Positions 1 to 10,604 are shown, counted from the stretch's first letter. The stretch: DNA of 64,000 bases from Macrotis lagotis (GCF_037893015.1 NC_133660.1:284739078-284803077); one strand, 5' to 3'. Made by a program: numbers and translations. Notes: a model not told the origin generated them from the letters alone.

Positions 1-19
1 CATTATCTTCAATATTTAA

Positions 20-240
20 ACCTTTTTTTGTTGTTTGTCATGTCTGACTCTTTGAAACCCCATTGGAGATTTTCTTGGCAAAGATACTGGAATGATTTGC
101 CATTTCCTTATCCAGCTCCTTTAACAGAAGAGGAAACTGAAGCAAAAAGGGGGAAGGGACTTACCCAGGGTCACACAGCTAGCTAGTCTCTGAGGCTGCA
201 TTGAACTCAGGTCTTCACAACTCCAGACCTGGAACTCTTT
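20..240 (-). repeat. Long marsupial CORE-SINE (MAR1/WALLSI-like), reverse orientation
   Basis: Reverse-complement match to the long SINE family. The segment reading 'catgtctgactctttg', then 'ttttcttggcaaagatact', then 'tcacacagctagctag' is the family's tail, middle and core in reverse order. It is diverged and lacks a clear target duplication. Confidence 0.8.
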
Positions 241-244
241 GCAT

Positions 245-397
245 TCTTTTTTTTTTTCTTTGCAAGGCAGTGGGGTGAAGTGGCTTGCCCAAGGCCATAT
301 AGCTAGATCATTACTAAGTGTCTGAGGCTGGATTTGAACTCAGGTCCTCCTGACTCCAGGGCCAGGGCTCTAGCCACTGTGCCACCTAGCCACCCTA
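245..397 (-). repeat. Short marsupial SINE, reverse orientation
   Basis: A T-run is followed by 'tttgcaaggcagtggggtg', 'cttgcccaaggccatatag' and 'gccacctagccaccc'. This is the complete short SINE read from its A-rich tail to its head. Confidence 0.9.
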
Positions 398-399
398 CT

Positions 400-740
400 C
401 TTCACTCTTTCACCACCTAGCTGCCCTTATTGGCACTTGCACCAGCTAGGCAGGCAGCAGCTAGGGCCTGAAGTGGTACCTGCCTGTGGTCAAGAAAATT
501 CACCTTCCTAAGTTCATGACAAATGGGATCAAACCAAAAGTTAGCCATGACTGAGAGATAACCTGACTCAGGTCCAGGCCTGTGCATAGGAGATAGATGT
601 ACAAACACTGAAGACAAGATCCCATGCAAAGACAAGACAATGTGGGGGGGGCGGGGGGGGCAGTGAAGAGAGAATTAACTGTTGAGGACCTGGGAAGGTT
701 TCCCAGAGTTCATGGCCCAAGGTTGGGAGGCAGTGATGAC
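400..740. other. Intergenic stretch, nothing recognised
   Basis: Unique-looking sequence with a G-run near 642-660. No exon-like reading frame, RNA gene or repeat family was recognised. Confidence 0.5.
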
Positions 741-945
741 AAAAACATTTATCTTGATTTTCTCACAATGGTCTTGGGAAGTAAGCCATAGAAATATCAC
801 CGTTTCACATTTTTCTCTGAGGAAGGTAGGACTCAGAGAGGCTAAGAAACCTGCCTGAGGTCACACAGCTCACAAATCTTGGAGCAGGGACCTGAACAAA
901 GGTCCTCGGTCTTTTCCGGGGCCCCATTGCACCAAATTGCCCTTT
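740..945 (-). repeat. MIR-like SINE, reverse orientation
   Basis: Diverged MIR core: 'ctctgaggaaggtaggactc', 'aggtcacacagctcac' and 'gacctgaacaaaggtcctc' appear in the order expected for a reverse MIR. Confidence 0.65.
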
Positions 946-1104
946 CTATACACACATGAAGAGAAAACTGGAAAGGCCAAGATCCAGGAAAGATACTAGA
1001 TGAGTCGGGGAGGGAAGGCCTGAACTGGCCTAGAGAAACCTAGAAATGCTCATTGGATAATCAGCAGTTACCCTATCTCCTATTTGGATGTTAGAGGGTC
1101 GGCC

Positions 1105-1250
1105 CACTAGGTGCTGCAGTGGACGAAGCACCGGCCCTTGGAGTCAGGAGGACCTGAGTTCAAATCCGACCTCAGACACTTCATAATGACCTGGCTGTGT
1201 GGCCTTGGGCAAGCCACTCAACCCCATTGCCTTGCAAAAAAACCCCAAAC
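1105..1250 (+). repeat. Short marsupial SINE
   Basis: Head 'aggtgctgcagtggac', core 'ggaggacctgagttcaaat' and tail 'cattgccttgcaaaaaaacc' are all present in forward order. Confidence 0.9.
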
Positions 1251-1332
1251 AGACAAGAATGAATGTTAGAGGGTTAATTCAATTTATCAAGTATTTATTT
1301 AGTGCCTACTTTCCAAGGACATCACTTAATCT

Positions 1333-1486
1333 GTTTTTTAGGTTTTTTTGCAAGACAATGGGGTGAAGTGGCTTGCCCAAGGCCACACAGCTAGGTCATT
1401 ATGAAGTGTCTGAGGCTGGATTTGAACTCAGGTCCTCCTGAACCCCAGGGCCGGTGCTCTGTCCACTGTGCCACCCAGCTGCCCCA
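1333..1486 (-). repeat. Short marsupial SINE, reverse orientation
   Basis: Complete copy from 'tttttgcaagacaatgggg' to 'gccacccagctgcccc'. The flanking 'catcacttaatct' occurs at about 1320-1332 and again just after the element, consistent with a target-site duplication of about 13 bp. Confidence 0.9.
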
Positions 1487-1565
1487 ACATCACTTAATCT
1501 TAACTGCCAATGACCCCATTTGTAAATGAGGATAATCTCTCTACTTCCTCCTTCCTTTGCAGTGT

Positions 1566-1635
1566 GCTTTTTTTAAAATTTTATTTAAGGCAATGGGGTT
1601 TAAGCGACTTGCCTAAGGTCACACAGCTTGGAAAC
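1566..1635 (-). repeat. Truncated short SINE, reverse orientation
   Basis: Only the tail half is left: a T-rich run, 'aaggcaatggggttt', 'acttgcctaaggtcacacag'. The head half is missing. Confidence 0.65.
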
Positions 1636-2064
1636 CCTTCCAGTGGTACTCAGCCTACAGCTATTAGGACTTCTAGTGCTATCAAGTATGAGAGGGCTTA
1701 AATTGCATCCATTTGGCCCCAGAGGCCAGAACCCGGGAAATGATGCGGTGGGGAAGGGAGTGTTGCCAAGAGGTAGATTCTGGTTCCTGTCTGGTTCCTG
1801 GCAATGGCGGCTGTCCCCAGATCAGTCAGAGAGGGGACGGGTCCTCCAGCTTGGAGTTGAGGCAGGCTGATCACTATGGGGGGGGGGGGTCCTCACAGTG
1901 TCTGAACTGGCCCAGATGGCTGCGGAGGGGCCTTCCCTGGCTGAGCCCATGGGATGCTGGGCTTGTTACAGTATCTCTTGTTACATTGTATCTATTTGTA
2001 TCCCAGTCCTACCACACAGGAAGTTCTAGCAAACACTTTTCATTCACTGTATCCAGTTTCTCTT

Positions 2065-2224
2065 TTTGTTTTTTCTTTAGGGGTTTTTTGCAAGGCAAAT
2101 GGGGTGAAGTGACTTGCCCAAGGCCACACAGATAGGTAATGATTAAGTGTCTGAGGCTGGATTTGAACTCAGGTCCTCCTGACTCCAGGGCCTGTGCTCT
2201 ATCCACTGCGCCACCTAGCTGCCA
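2065..2224 (-). repeat. Short marsupial SINE with 16-bp target-site duplication
   Basis: Complete reverse-orientation SINE. The direct repeat 'gtatccagtttctctt' flanks it at 2049-2064 and 2225-2240, a perfect target-site duplication that marks a relatively young insertion. Confidence 0.93.
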
Positions 2225-2339
2225 GTATCCAGTTTCTCTTGAGAAACTTTTGATTGGAATAAAATCCAACTTCCCCAAGACTATATTATCTCTTTTGTCT
2301 GCTGCTTTGATGATGATGATGATGGTGACAAAAGGATGA

Positions 2340-2545
2340 TGATGTTTGGCCTTCATTCTTGAAGGTCATGACATCAGGAAGGTGATGCCATGCCATGTAC
2401 ATGAATTGGATTGGGGGGAGGTGCTGTACAAAGTCACCAACCTCGCTTTCTCCTCTGGGTTCAGAGATCATCACCTATGGGTTAAGATCATTGGAAATGG
2501 TCCTGGATGCAGACCAAAGGCTGTGAAAGGACTGGAAGGGGAGGG
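2340..2545 (-). repeat. Tail module of the composite marsupial SINE, reverse orientation
   Basis: 'ggccttcattcttgaaggtc', 'aggtgatgccatgcc' and 'tttctcctctgggttc' match in reverse the 3' module seen at the end of the composite SINE at 5752-6026. A short GATGAT run precedes it at about 2309-2342. Confidence 0.65.
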
Positions 2546-2587
2546 ACCTGGAGACCAGTTCAAAGACAATAATCAGCTTGGGTTGAA

Positions 2588-2769
2588 AGGACTGGGGCAG
2601 CTAGGTGGTGCAGTGGCTACAGCACTAGCCCTGGAGTCAAGAGAATGAAAGCACAAACATCATCGTCGATAAAAAAGCCTCTCAGATCTGCTGTCCTCTG
2701 ATCCCTCTCTGACCCCCAGATATGACCTCCCATTTTTCATTACCCATATTAAACTAGATGTCATGCAGG
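2588..2769 (+). repeat. SINE head joined to a 130-bp non-SINE segment (copy 1)
   Basis: The SINE head runs normally to 'gccctggagtcaagagaatg', where the core should continue. Instead it switches to other sequence ('aagcacaaacatcat', 'cctctcagatctgctg'). The same chimera recurs at 6026-6215, so the join predates the copying. Confidence 0.7.
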
Positions 2770-3500
2770 GTAAGAAAACAGATGAGAGAATCTGGGTGAA
2801 GGCAGGCACTGGATTCTCAGCTAATTAGATGACTAAGGAGAGGAAAAGACGGTTCCTGCCTTGGTAACTACAGTGGCCCTGAGGACGGAGGCGAGATATT
2901 AACCAGGATACCCTTCCCTGTTCCTCACTCCAAGTGATAATCCGCCTGCCTAATCTGTGACTTTTACAGTGGAGATCACACGGCCAGTGAGTCAGAGAGG
3001 CGGCCTGGTCCTGAGGAGGGAGTACTTGATCCGGGTTCAGGGTTCAGCATTTATTCCTCGGAGGTCCTTTCCAGCTTGAAATCTATATTCCCCAGGAGCC
3101 TAAACAGGATTTAACCCCATCTGAACTCCCCTAACCACTGGAGGATAGGAAGGGCTCGAGGATTTTCACTGTGGATTAACAAAGCAATCCCATTATTGGT
3201 CCCATAGTCCTTCACTCATGTCTCCATGATGGTGAACTCTGTCAAAGAGACCAGGGAAAGGACCTGAAAAAGGGTGGCATGACCCTCTGCCTCTTTTTCT
3301 TCCCTTTTGACCATCATGCAGACTAGGAAGAAGAGACTCCTCTCTTCCCTGCTCCCCAGGATAGAGGTCATTTCCATGTGGCTGTTGGCCCATATGCTTA
3401 GGTTTCTTTCTTGGAGAACCCTGAGTCATCCATCCCTTTGATGGTTTAAATTTTTTTGTCATTGCTTAATAATAAATTATGCTAGCTGTCTGTAGTTCAT
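2770..3500. other. Intergenic stretch, nothing recognised
   Basis: No exon structure or RNA gene seen. A short MIR-like core fragment ('gatcacacggccagtgag') lies near 2973. Confidence 0.5.
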
Positions 3501-3930
3501 AGGAGCAAATACAAAATGCTCTGCCTGTCATTCAAAGCCTTTCATCACTTGACCTCTCTGGCCTTTTCAGTCCTCTTATACCTTACTCCCCAGCATAAAC
3601 TCCGATATAGTGACCCTGACCTCCTGCCCCATCTCATCTTCTCTGACTATCTTCCATGCTTGGAAGGTTCTCCCTCCTTCATTCTATTACTCACTTCCTC
3701 CCTGGCTGCCTTTCAGTCCCAACTAAAATTCCACCTTCTCCAGGAAGCCTTCCCCAATCCTTCTTCATCATACTCCCTTCTGTTAACTATTTCCTACTTA
3801 TGCTATATTCAGCTTACTTTGCATTTACCTGTGTGCATATTAGATTATAACTTCTTTGAGGGCAGGGACTGCCTTTTTCTCTTTTTGTATCTCCAGAGCT
3901 TAGTACAGTGCTGTCTAAATATTAATTGAT
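3500..3930 (+). repeat. L2 (LINE-2) 3' region
   Basis: Recognisable L2 3' text: 'ccttctccaggaagccttcc', then 'ctttgagggcagggactgcc', then 'cttagtacagtgctgtc'. The open frames here are by-products of the C/T-rich LINE sequence, not host genes. Confidence 0.75.
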
Positions 3931-3946
3931 TGATTATGAGTCTTTT

Positions 3947-4101
3947 TTTTAGGGATTTTTTTTTTTGCAAGGCAATGGGGTTGAGACTTGCCCAAGGCCA
4001 CACAGCTAGGTCATTATCAAGTGTCTGAGGTCAGATTTAAACTCAGGTCCTCCTGACTCCAGGGCCAGTGCTCTATCCACTACACCACCTAGCCACCCCC
4101 A
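3947..4101 (-). repeat. Short marsupial SINE with 11-bp target-site duplication
   Basis: Complete reverse copy inserted at the end of the L2 relic. The direct repeat 'atgagtctttt' is at 3936-3946 and 4102-4112. Confidence 0.9.
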
Positions 4102-4234
4102 ATGAGTCTTTTGTATTGTAAATGTTTCTTTTGTACAGAGGAAACGAATGGCTGTCCTATGTCTGGTCAATAATCATACAGATACATTCTAAAGTTTTTG
4201 GGGAAGATGCTAGATTCCAATCAAATCTCATCTT

Positions 4235-4387
4235 TTGTTGTGATTGTTGTTTCGTGCAAGGCAATGGAGGGGGGGGTTAGTGACTTGCCCAAGGTCACAC
4301 AGTTAGGTATCTGAGGTCATATTTGAACTCAGGTCCTCCTGACTCCAGAGCCGGTACTCTTATCACTGAGTCACCTAGCTGCCTCCT
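4235..4387 (-). repeat. Short marsupial SINE with 11-bp target-site duplication
   Basis: Reverse copy with a small internal deletion after 'cacagttaggtatctgagg'. 'aatctcatctt' flanks it at 4224-4234 and 4388-4398. Confidence 0.88.
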
Positions 4388-4398
4388 AATCTCATCTT

Positions 4399-5636
4399 TC
4401 TTTAAATGATTTTCCCCTGGGTTTCTGGTGGGACACAGAAGGAAGGGAGGGAAAAACCCCCGAACCCCCTCCCCATGAGAGTCTGGCTGAATCTTGCTCA
4501 CCAAAGCCCAAAGCTGAGGGCCCTGCATGGGAGAGGACACCCTGGGCTCAGCTCTTTCCCTATTTCTGGGGTCAAATAATTACTAGCATAGAGCAGAAAG
4601 GAAATGAGTTTCAGGAAAGGCTCCTGTCCATCCTCTTCAGCTTGGAAGAACTGGCCAGGTTTGGGGAGAACCTCAGGTGAGCAGTCGTCCCTACGCTTAG
4701 CATCCTTTGCCACTTTATTATCCCTGCAGCTCCCACAGAGCTGTCCTCGGTGCTGCATCTCTGCAAAGTGACCTTGGGTGCTTGAAGGCTGAGATTACTG
4801 AGTCCCCTCTCTAGGAGGCCTGATCTTGCTGCTGAGGCTTCAAGGACAGCCCAGTAATAAACCACATCTGCTTTCCAAGGACTCACCTAGCTGACACTCG
4901 GAGGGCTAGTCTGGTCACTAGGCAGTGGATTTTCTGACCACGGCAGCTTATGAAACAAAGAAAATGGTGAGATCACAGAACAATTTGCTAAATGAATGTA
5001 ATTCAATTAAATTCAGTCCAGATTGGGGATCGGGGTGACCCTCACCTCACACTGCTAGTGAGATTTCTTCCATAGCAATTCGGCTGATCGCTTATCAATT
5101 AACAGGAATTTGTCAAATGCCTATTTTAGAAGGCAAGCTTGCTGCAAGCAGCGATTCTTTATTTCTTGTTTACGTCTCTGTATGCCAGCACCTGGCACGA
5201 TGCCAGATTAGTCAAGGGCATCTAAGTGATTCATCATTCAGCTCTCTCCGAAAACTGATCTCTCCTAAGTTATTCATCACCTCTCAATAATGAAACCAAT
5301 GGCCTTCCCTCGCAGCCTTTGACACTTTTCTCTCTGGATCTTCCTGAGGCGACTAAAGCCTGGATCTCTGTTCTACCCATCTGAGGACTCCTGGGCGGGA
5401 TCCTAGATCCCATCAGCAGGTCAACGGACAAGCACCATTAAGCTCTAACGATGTGTGAGCTAGTGTTTCAGGTGCAGGGAATAAAAATTCAAGCTGAGAG
5501 AAATCAAACAGAGCGAGCTGCTCCTTCCCTAAATCCTAATGGGGGGCAGATGGCATAAAAGTTAATTGGCAAGGGAGGATGGAGGTAGAAAGAAGAGGCT
5601 CAGTTGGGGACCTGAAGTTTCGGACTTTGGCTATCT
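4399..5636. other. Intergenic stretch, nothing recognised
   Basis: No gene seen. The segment about 5085-5230 ('gccagcacctggcacgatgc') resembles the 3' end of an L2 relic, but too weakly to call. Confidence 0.5.
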
Positions 5637-5708
5637 TCTCTGTCTGTCTTTCTCTCTCTCTCTGTCTGTCTGTCTCTAGCTCTCTGCCTCTGTCTCTGTC
5701 TGTCTCTT
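5636..5708. repeat. (TCTG)n/(TC)n simple repeat
   Basis: Interrupted TCTG and TC units over about 70 bp. Confidence 0.9.
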
Positions 5709-5751
5709 GATGATCTCAAGAGCTCTCTGGATTCATCTCTTAGTACAAAAA

Positions 5752-6026
5752 GAGGCAGCTAGGTGGTAGAGTAGATAGAGCAGTGGCCTTGGAATCCGAA
5801 GAATGGGAGTTCGAATTCAGCCTCAGACATTTGCCACTTACTGTTTGACTTTGGGCAAGTCACTTAACCCTGATTGCCTCAAATTCAAGGTCATTTCCAG
5901 TTGTCTGGGACCATATTTGGCCACTGGACCTAGATGGCTCCGGTGGAGAAAGGAAGGCTGGTGACTTAGCACAGCCCCCCCCCCCCCTCACTCTAATCAT
6001 ATGCTGATGCCCTGCTCTTCTTTGAG
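5752..6026 (+). repeat. Composite long marsupial SINE, near full length
   Basis: Head 'ggcagctaggtggtagag', core 'agttcgaattcagcctcag', middle 'gggcaagtcacttaaccctg', then the long tail module 'caaggtcatttccagttg', 'atggctccggtggagaaagg' and 'cttctttgagaatgaaagga'. It serves as the local reference for the tail modules at 2340, 34750 and 48345. Confidence 0.8.
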
Positions 6027-6215
6027 AATGAAAGGACCGGGTCAGCTAGGTGGTGCAGTGGCTAGAGCACTAGCCCTGGAGTCAAGAGAATGAAAGCACA
6101 AACATCATTGTCCATGAAAGAGCCTCTCAGATCTGCTGTCCTCTGACCCCTCTGACCCCCACCCAGGTCTGACCTCGCAGTTTTCATTACCCACATTAAG
6201 CTAGATTTCATGCAG
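6026..6215 (+). repeat. SINE head joined to a 130-bp non-SINE segment (copy 2)
   Basis: Second copy of the chimera at 2588-2769. It has the same switch point after 'ggagtcaagagaatg' and the same downstream words ('cctctcagatctgctgtcc', 'ttttcattaccca'). It sits directly after the composite SINE. Confidence 0.7.
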
Positions 6216-6469
6216 ATACCTTCCAATCAACACTTCCAGAACTAACCTCCTCAGCTTTACCCAGAAGCCCCCAGTCTTCCTCCCTCTGCTGTTCCTGTCT
6301 TCCTCAGCCTCTCTGCATAGCCAATCCATTGCCATTCAGTCTATCCTGCCATTCTACTTTGATGCCATCCCTCATACATTTCCCTTTTCTTTTTTGATGG
6401 CCCCCCCCATTATGTACCCTGCTGGCTGGTTTTGCAAACCTCTTCTCACCCCAATTCCTTCTCCATTCA

Positions 6470-6966
6470 TCTGTCAAACTGATCATCCCAAAATACAGAT
6501 CTGACCCACATCACCTCCCCTCATTCAGTTTCAGTGGCTCACTGTTACCTTCAGGACCAAAGGCAGAACTCCCTGTTTGTCTCTCAAAGCCCTTTTCGGC
6601 CCAATCCCTTCCTACCTCTACCTCTCCAGGCTTCTTAACACCTCCCTTTGCAGTCGAGTGCCACTGATCTTCTGGCTATCCTTCACACAAAGCTCTCCAT
6701 CTCAGGAGTTGGCATTTTCATTGGCATGCTTTCCCTCTTCCCCTTCGCTTCCTGACCACTGTGGTTTCTAGTTTCACTATCTCTCACCCTCCTATACCCA
6801 AGTTTTGCTAAAGGCTGTTCACCTTGACTGTGCCCTCTTTCTCTCTTCTGGCGCTGTCCCCACCCTGTGCAGACCTGGAACGTGCTTGGGTGGGGGGGGA
6901 ATGGAGGTTGGTGGGGGGAGTTGGCAGGAGGACTATTTGTCTCCTCTCTCCCCACTCTGGTCGTCC
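6470..6966 (+). repeat. L2-like LINE relic
   Basis: 'agtggctcactgttacc', 'ccaaaggcagaactcc' and 'tctctcaaagcccttttcgg' follow the L2 3'-region pattern (divergent). A second, very similar L2 text starts at 7240 ('aaaatgcaggttggatcat'). Confidence 0.55.
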
Positions 6967-6976
6967 ACTAGAATGA

Positions 6977-7229
6977 TTTCTTTCTTTTTTTTAATTAATT
7001 AATTTTGAGTTTTACAATTTTCCCCCTAATCTCGCTTCCCCCCCCCCCACAGAAGGCCGTCTGTTAGTCTTTTTTTTTTTTTTACGTTTTTGCAAGGCAC
7101 TGGGGCTAAGTGGCTTGCCCAAGGCCACACAGCTAGGTCATCTGAGGCCAGATTTGAACCCAGGTCCTCCTGACTCTGGGGCCGGTGCTGTATCCACTGA
7201 GCCACCTAGCCGCCCCCGTGTTAGTCTCT
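6977..7229. repeat. L1 fragment interrupted by a SINE
   Basis: 'ttttacaattttccccctaa' and 'cacagaaggccgtctg' match a marsupial L1 text I recognise. The flanks 'actagaatga' at 6967-6976 and 7230-7239 look like its target-site duplication. Orientation was not determined. Confidence 0.55.
7071..7217 (-). repeat. Short marsupial SINE inside the L1 fragment
   Basis: Reverse copy from a long T-run through 'tttttgcaaggcactgggg' to 'gccacctagccgcccc'. 'tgttagtct' occurs on both sides (about 7062-7070 and 7219-7227). An internal stretch after 'cacagctaggtcat' is deleted. Confidence 0.88.
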
Positions 7230-7239
7230 ACTAGAATGA

Positions 7240-7690
7240 CTTTTCTAAAATGCAGGTTGGATCATATCACCATCTCCCCCACTTCCCAACAAACTCTGGT
7301 GGCTTCCTACTGTCTCCAGGAGAAAATCTCTTAGAATCCAGCCCCCTCCTCCCTTTCCAGTTTCCCAGTGCTCGGGCCTTTTTCTCTGTCCGGTGACACT
7401 GGCCGAGCCTGCCCACTGTGCCAAAACCAAGAGCCCCACGTCTCAGCTCAGGGTGTTCCCAGCTCTGGACAGCTCTGGCTCCTACTACTGGCCTCCCGGC
7501 CTTCCTGACCTCCCTAGCACCTCTTCATTTCCTACTCATCCAGTTTGCTTCATGACGATTCTTATGGCGTCTCCTCCATTCCAAGGGAAGTGCCTGGAGG
7601 GTAAGGCCTGGCTCTTGAGGCTTGTGAGGCCAGAATTTGACATAGTGGCTTGTATACAGTAGGTGCTTAATGCATGTCTATTGAATCGAG
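7240..7690 (+). repeat. L2 (LINE-2) 3' region
   Basis: 'ggttggatcatatcacc', 'tggtggcttcctactgtctc' and the terminal 'cagtaggtgcttaatgcatg' are L2 3'-end hallmarks in order. Confidence 0.75.
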
Positions 7691-9180
7691 TTGAGATGAA
7701 ATCTGGCCTTGGAGCAGCTTCAGCTCCCCCTGTATAGAGCTCGTACCTAGTGACTGGCCTGTGAGTGCTCCCGGAACCAATCGAGTCACAGAGAGAAAGA
7801 AATAATAATGTTATCCTTGTCATCTCCATCTTCGTCCTAAATGCTGCTGTGGTGGGGCAAAGGCCACCAGAGGGAGCTAGACCCATGGCAGAAACTGCCA
7901 AGGCCAAGCTAGGCGAAATCCTGGCAAGGCTGGGCAGGGCGCAGGGTTCTCCTTTCCCCTCATTCCCCTTCCTTTTCTCCCATCCCCTTTTCCCCTTGCC
8001 TAGGAGGCAGGCCAGGCCAGGGGTTCTGGGAGCAGCTCTGTCCAGGAGGGCCCCCCCCCCCCAGGAATCATCCCTTCTCTGAACTGCTTCCTCTTGGCCC
8101 TTTCACCCCTGCTTCCTCCTGCCTCAGGGAGTCAAATTTCCTGGCCTTGGAAACCTGGTCTCTAATTTCCAACCCCTGCCCCCCCTCCAGGTGCTGGGGC
8201 TGGTACTGCCTCATCCTTGCCCCCTGTAGAGAGCCTGGCCCAAGGGGTGGCTGGCAGGCTGAATGGGAGCAGTGGGCAGGATGGAGGTAGCCCTAGGCCA
8301 GGCCAGCCCGGGGGGTGGGGGGGGAGTCAGCAGAGGGCTCTGCCATCCTGGGGAAGGATCTGGGAATCCAGATACCTGGACCCTGGGAGGAATTTGAGTC
8401 TTCTGGCTTGGAGGAGGGGGGGAGCCTAGGTGGGGGAGGGGCCTCCCTCCGGAAGCCCCAGGCTCTAGTGGGGCAGGGGTCTGGGGCAGGGCCCACCTCT
8501 CACAAAGGCTCCCGGCCCCTCCCCCAACGGCTCTGCCCTTTGCTCCTGGCCCCCACATGGTTGCAAGGCTGGCCTTCCGAACTCCATCTCTCGTCCCCCT
8601 CCCCGCCCCGCCACACGACACCCTGGAGCTCCAGCCTCCCCTGGACCACCTCCCATCCCCCTCCATCCTTCAGCTCACACCCCTGCCCCCCCTCCGCATC
8701 AATTACCCTAAATGTCCTTCTGTCTGGGCTCGCGCTCCCCTCCCCCAGTCTCCCAGCAGGCAGTCCTCTCTGCCTCCCCCCCTCTCTCAAAGCCCTTGGC
8801 CTCCCAAATGGTTCCACCCCTCTCGGCCCCCTTGGTTATCCATCTCCGCCGTCAGCCCCCCCACCCCGTTATTCTCTCCACCTAATCATTCCTTAGTCCC
8901 CCCCTTTCCTCCACCTCCCCCCAGCTTCTTTTCTCCCTTCGTCCCTCCCTCTCCATTCTCCCAGGCCCCTCCCGAGTCCCCCCCCCCCCAAGCTGACCAC
9001 ACCGCCACTATTGAGGCCTGGCTCTCCTTCACTTCTCAGGAGCGAATGCTCCCCCACCTTCCCAGCCCCCTCCCGACTCCCTGGGAGCCTGGCTTCCATG
9101 ACAGCCTTCTGCTGGTGGGGACTGGGAAGAGCCTGGGGTTCCCATCCAGCCCCAGCTATCTGAGAGCTCTGTGGCTTTAC
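7690..9180. other. GC-rich, C-rich intergenic DNA
   Basis: Long C/T-rich and G-rich stretches give many long proline- or glycine-rich open frames on both strands. None has exon signals or a recognisable protein. A CTCF-like motif lies at 7864-7877. Confidence 0.5.
7864..7877 (+). promoter_or_regulatory. Candidate CTCF core motif
   Basis: 'CCACCAGAGGGAGC' differs at one position from the CTCF core consensus as I recall it. Motif match only. Confidence 0.25.
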
Positions 9181-9355
9181 CCCTGTGAGCCTCAGTTTCC
9201 TCTTCTGTAAAACTGGCTTGCCCCAAGCCTCACACGGTTCCTGTGAAGAGGAAGCTAGGCAACCTTTGATTAGTTTACAAAAGGGACCTGGGAGCATTCC
9301 ATCAACAGCACAATGCCTGGCAGCCAGTAGGTGCCTAATAAATGCCGGCTGGCAT
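9180..9355 (+). repeat. MIR SINE
   Basis: 'gagcctcagtttcctcttct', 'gtaaaactgg' and the end 'gtaggtgcctaataaatgcc' are forward MIR landmarks. Confidence 0.75.
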
Positions 9356-9659
9356 CGAAGTCAGATTTGGTATGGCAAATTCGAGTGGAGAGGCAGAGTC
9401 GATGGCCCTCACAGGGGAGGGGGCCAGAGGCAGAGCTTCAACCTCTCTGATCCTGGGATCCCCAAGGAGCCTCAATGCTTGGGGAGCCCAGCCCCCTCTT
9501 TTCTGGCTCGGTGGGGGGGGGCGGGGAGGAAGGAGAATCCTGCTCTGTGGCCAAGGAGAGAGGTGACAGTGACTTGGAGATGGGGGAGGGAGGCGGGAGA
9601 GGCTGGGGGAGGAAAAGAGAGAGGACCAAGGGGCCGGCCTTCCCCCAGCCCCAGTGGGG

Positions 9660-9870
9660 TGGTTGGGAGGTGAGGAGGGGGCGCTGTCCCTTTAAGAGCC
9701 TCAGGGCTGCAGGGAGCAGATGGCCGCTGCCTGGGGCCCCTTGTCCTTTGTGTGGCTGGCACAAAGGAGGGGGCCAGCTGGGGGGGCTGCAGCAGGTGGG
9801 AAGGGGCGGAGCCTGCCGGCTTCCCTCTTCATCCTCCTCTTCCTCCTCCTCCTCCTCCTTCAGGGGACCT
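9660..9870 (+). promoter_or_regulatory. Candidate upstream regulatory element
   Basis: Non-repeat sequence holding 'ccctttaagag', a GC box ('ggggcggag'), a YY1-like 'gatggccgctgc', and an inverted pair CCTTTGT (9745-9751) / ACAAAGG (9761-9767) typical of SOX or TCF/LEF sites. A CTCC polypyrimidine run follows at about 9832-9862. About 3 kb upstream of the RCOR2 start codon. Inference from motifs only. Confidence 0.3.
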
Positions 9871-10231
9871 CAGGGTGCTGCCCTCTCCAAGACAACGCCC
9901 CCCTCGCCCCCTCCCTGCCCATCGCCCTTCTGGCCGCACTTCCCACTCTCAGGGGAAGCATGGCTATCACTAGCAAGGCCCGGGGACCAGGAAAAGGGCA
10001 AGGTGTCCTCGCCTGCAGGGGAGGACAAAGGCAGCCTGAAGTGGGGGGGCCCAGGAGGCAGGAAGAGCCCAGGCTCCCCCGGGGGGGGCAGGGCACGGGC
10101 CTCCAGACGGACCGAGGATGGGGGTGGGGAAGAGTTGGGGAGCCTAATGGCTACCAGTGGGGTGATGGGATGCCCAGAAACCCCTGGGAGGGAGGGACTG
10201 GGTCACACTCAGGCTCTAGCCAGAGCTTTAA
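9870..10231. other. GC-rich intergenic DNA, nothing recognised
   Basis: No gene, RNA or repeat family recognised. Confidence 0.5.
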
Positions 10232-10604
10232 CTCACACACACAGACACACACGGACACACAGATGCACAGACACACACAGACACATACAGACACACACAG
10301 ACATACAGACACACACAGGCCCACAGACACAGATGCACAGATGCACACACACATAGACACACATAGATACAGACACACAGATGCACAGACACACAGACAC
10401 ATACAGACACACGTAGGCACACAGACACAGATGCACACAGATGCGCGCACACACATAGACACACAGACACACACAGACACATACAGACATACATACACAC
10501 AGGCACACACACATAGACACAGACACACAGACGCACAGACACACACAGATGTGCACAGACACACACACAGACGCACACAGACACACACACAGACTCACGC
10601 ACTC
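10232..10604 (+). repeat. ACACAGAC-type minisatellite, about 370 bp
   Basis: Imperfect tandem array of CA runs punctuated by CAGA, CATA and GATGCA variants. It is unbroken in all frames, which produces THT-rich and CVCV-rich spurious open frames on the two strands. Confidence 0.95.

Noticed and set aside
8315-9673. Several long proline- or glycine-rich open frames
   Set aside because: Caused by C-rich and G-rich composition; no conserved motif and no splice context.
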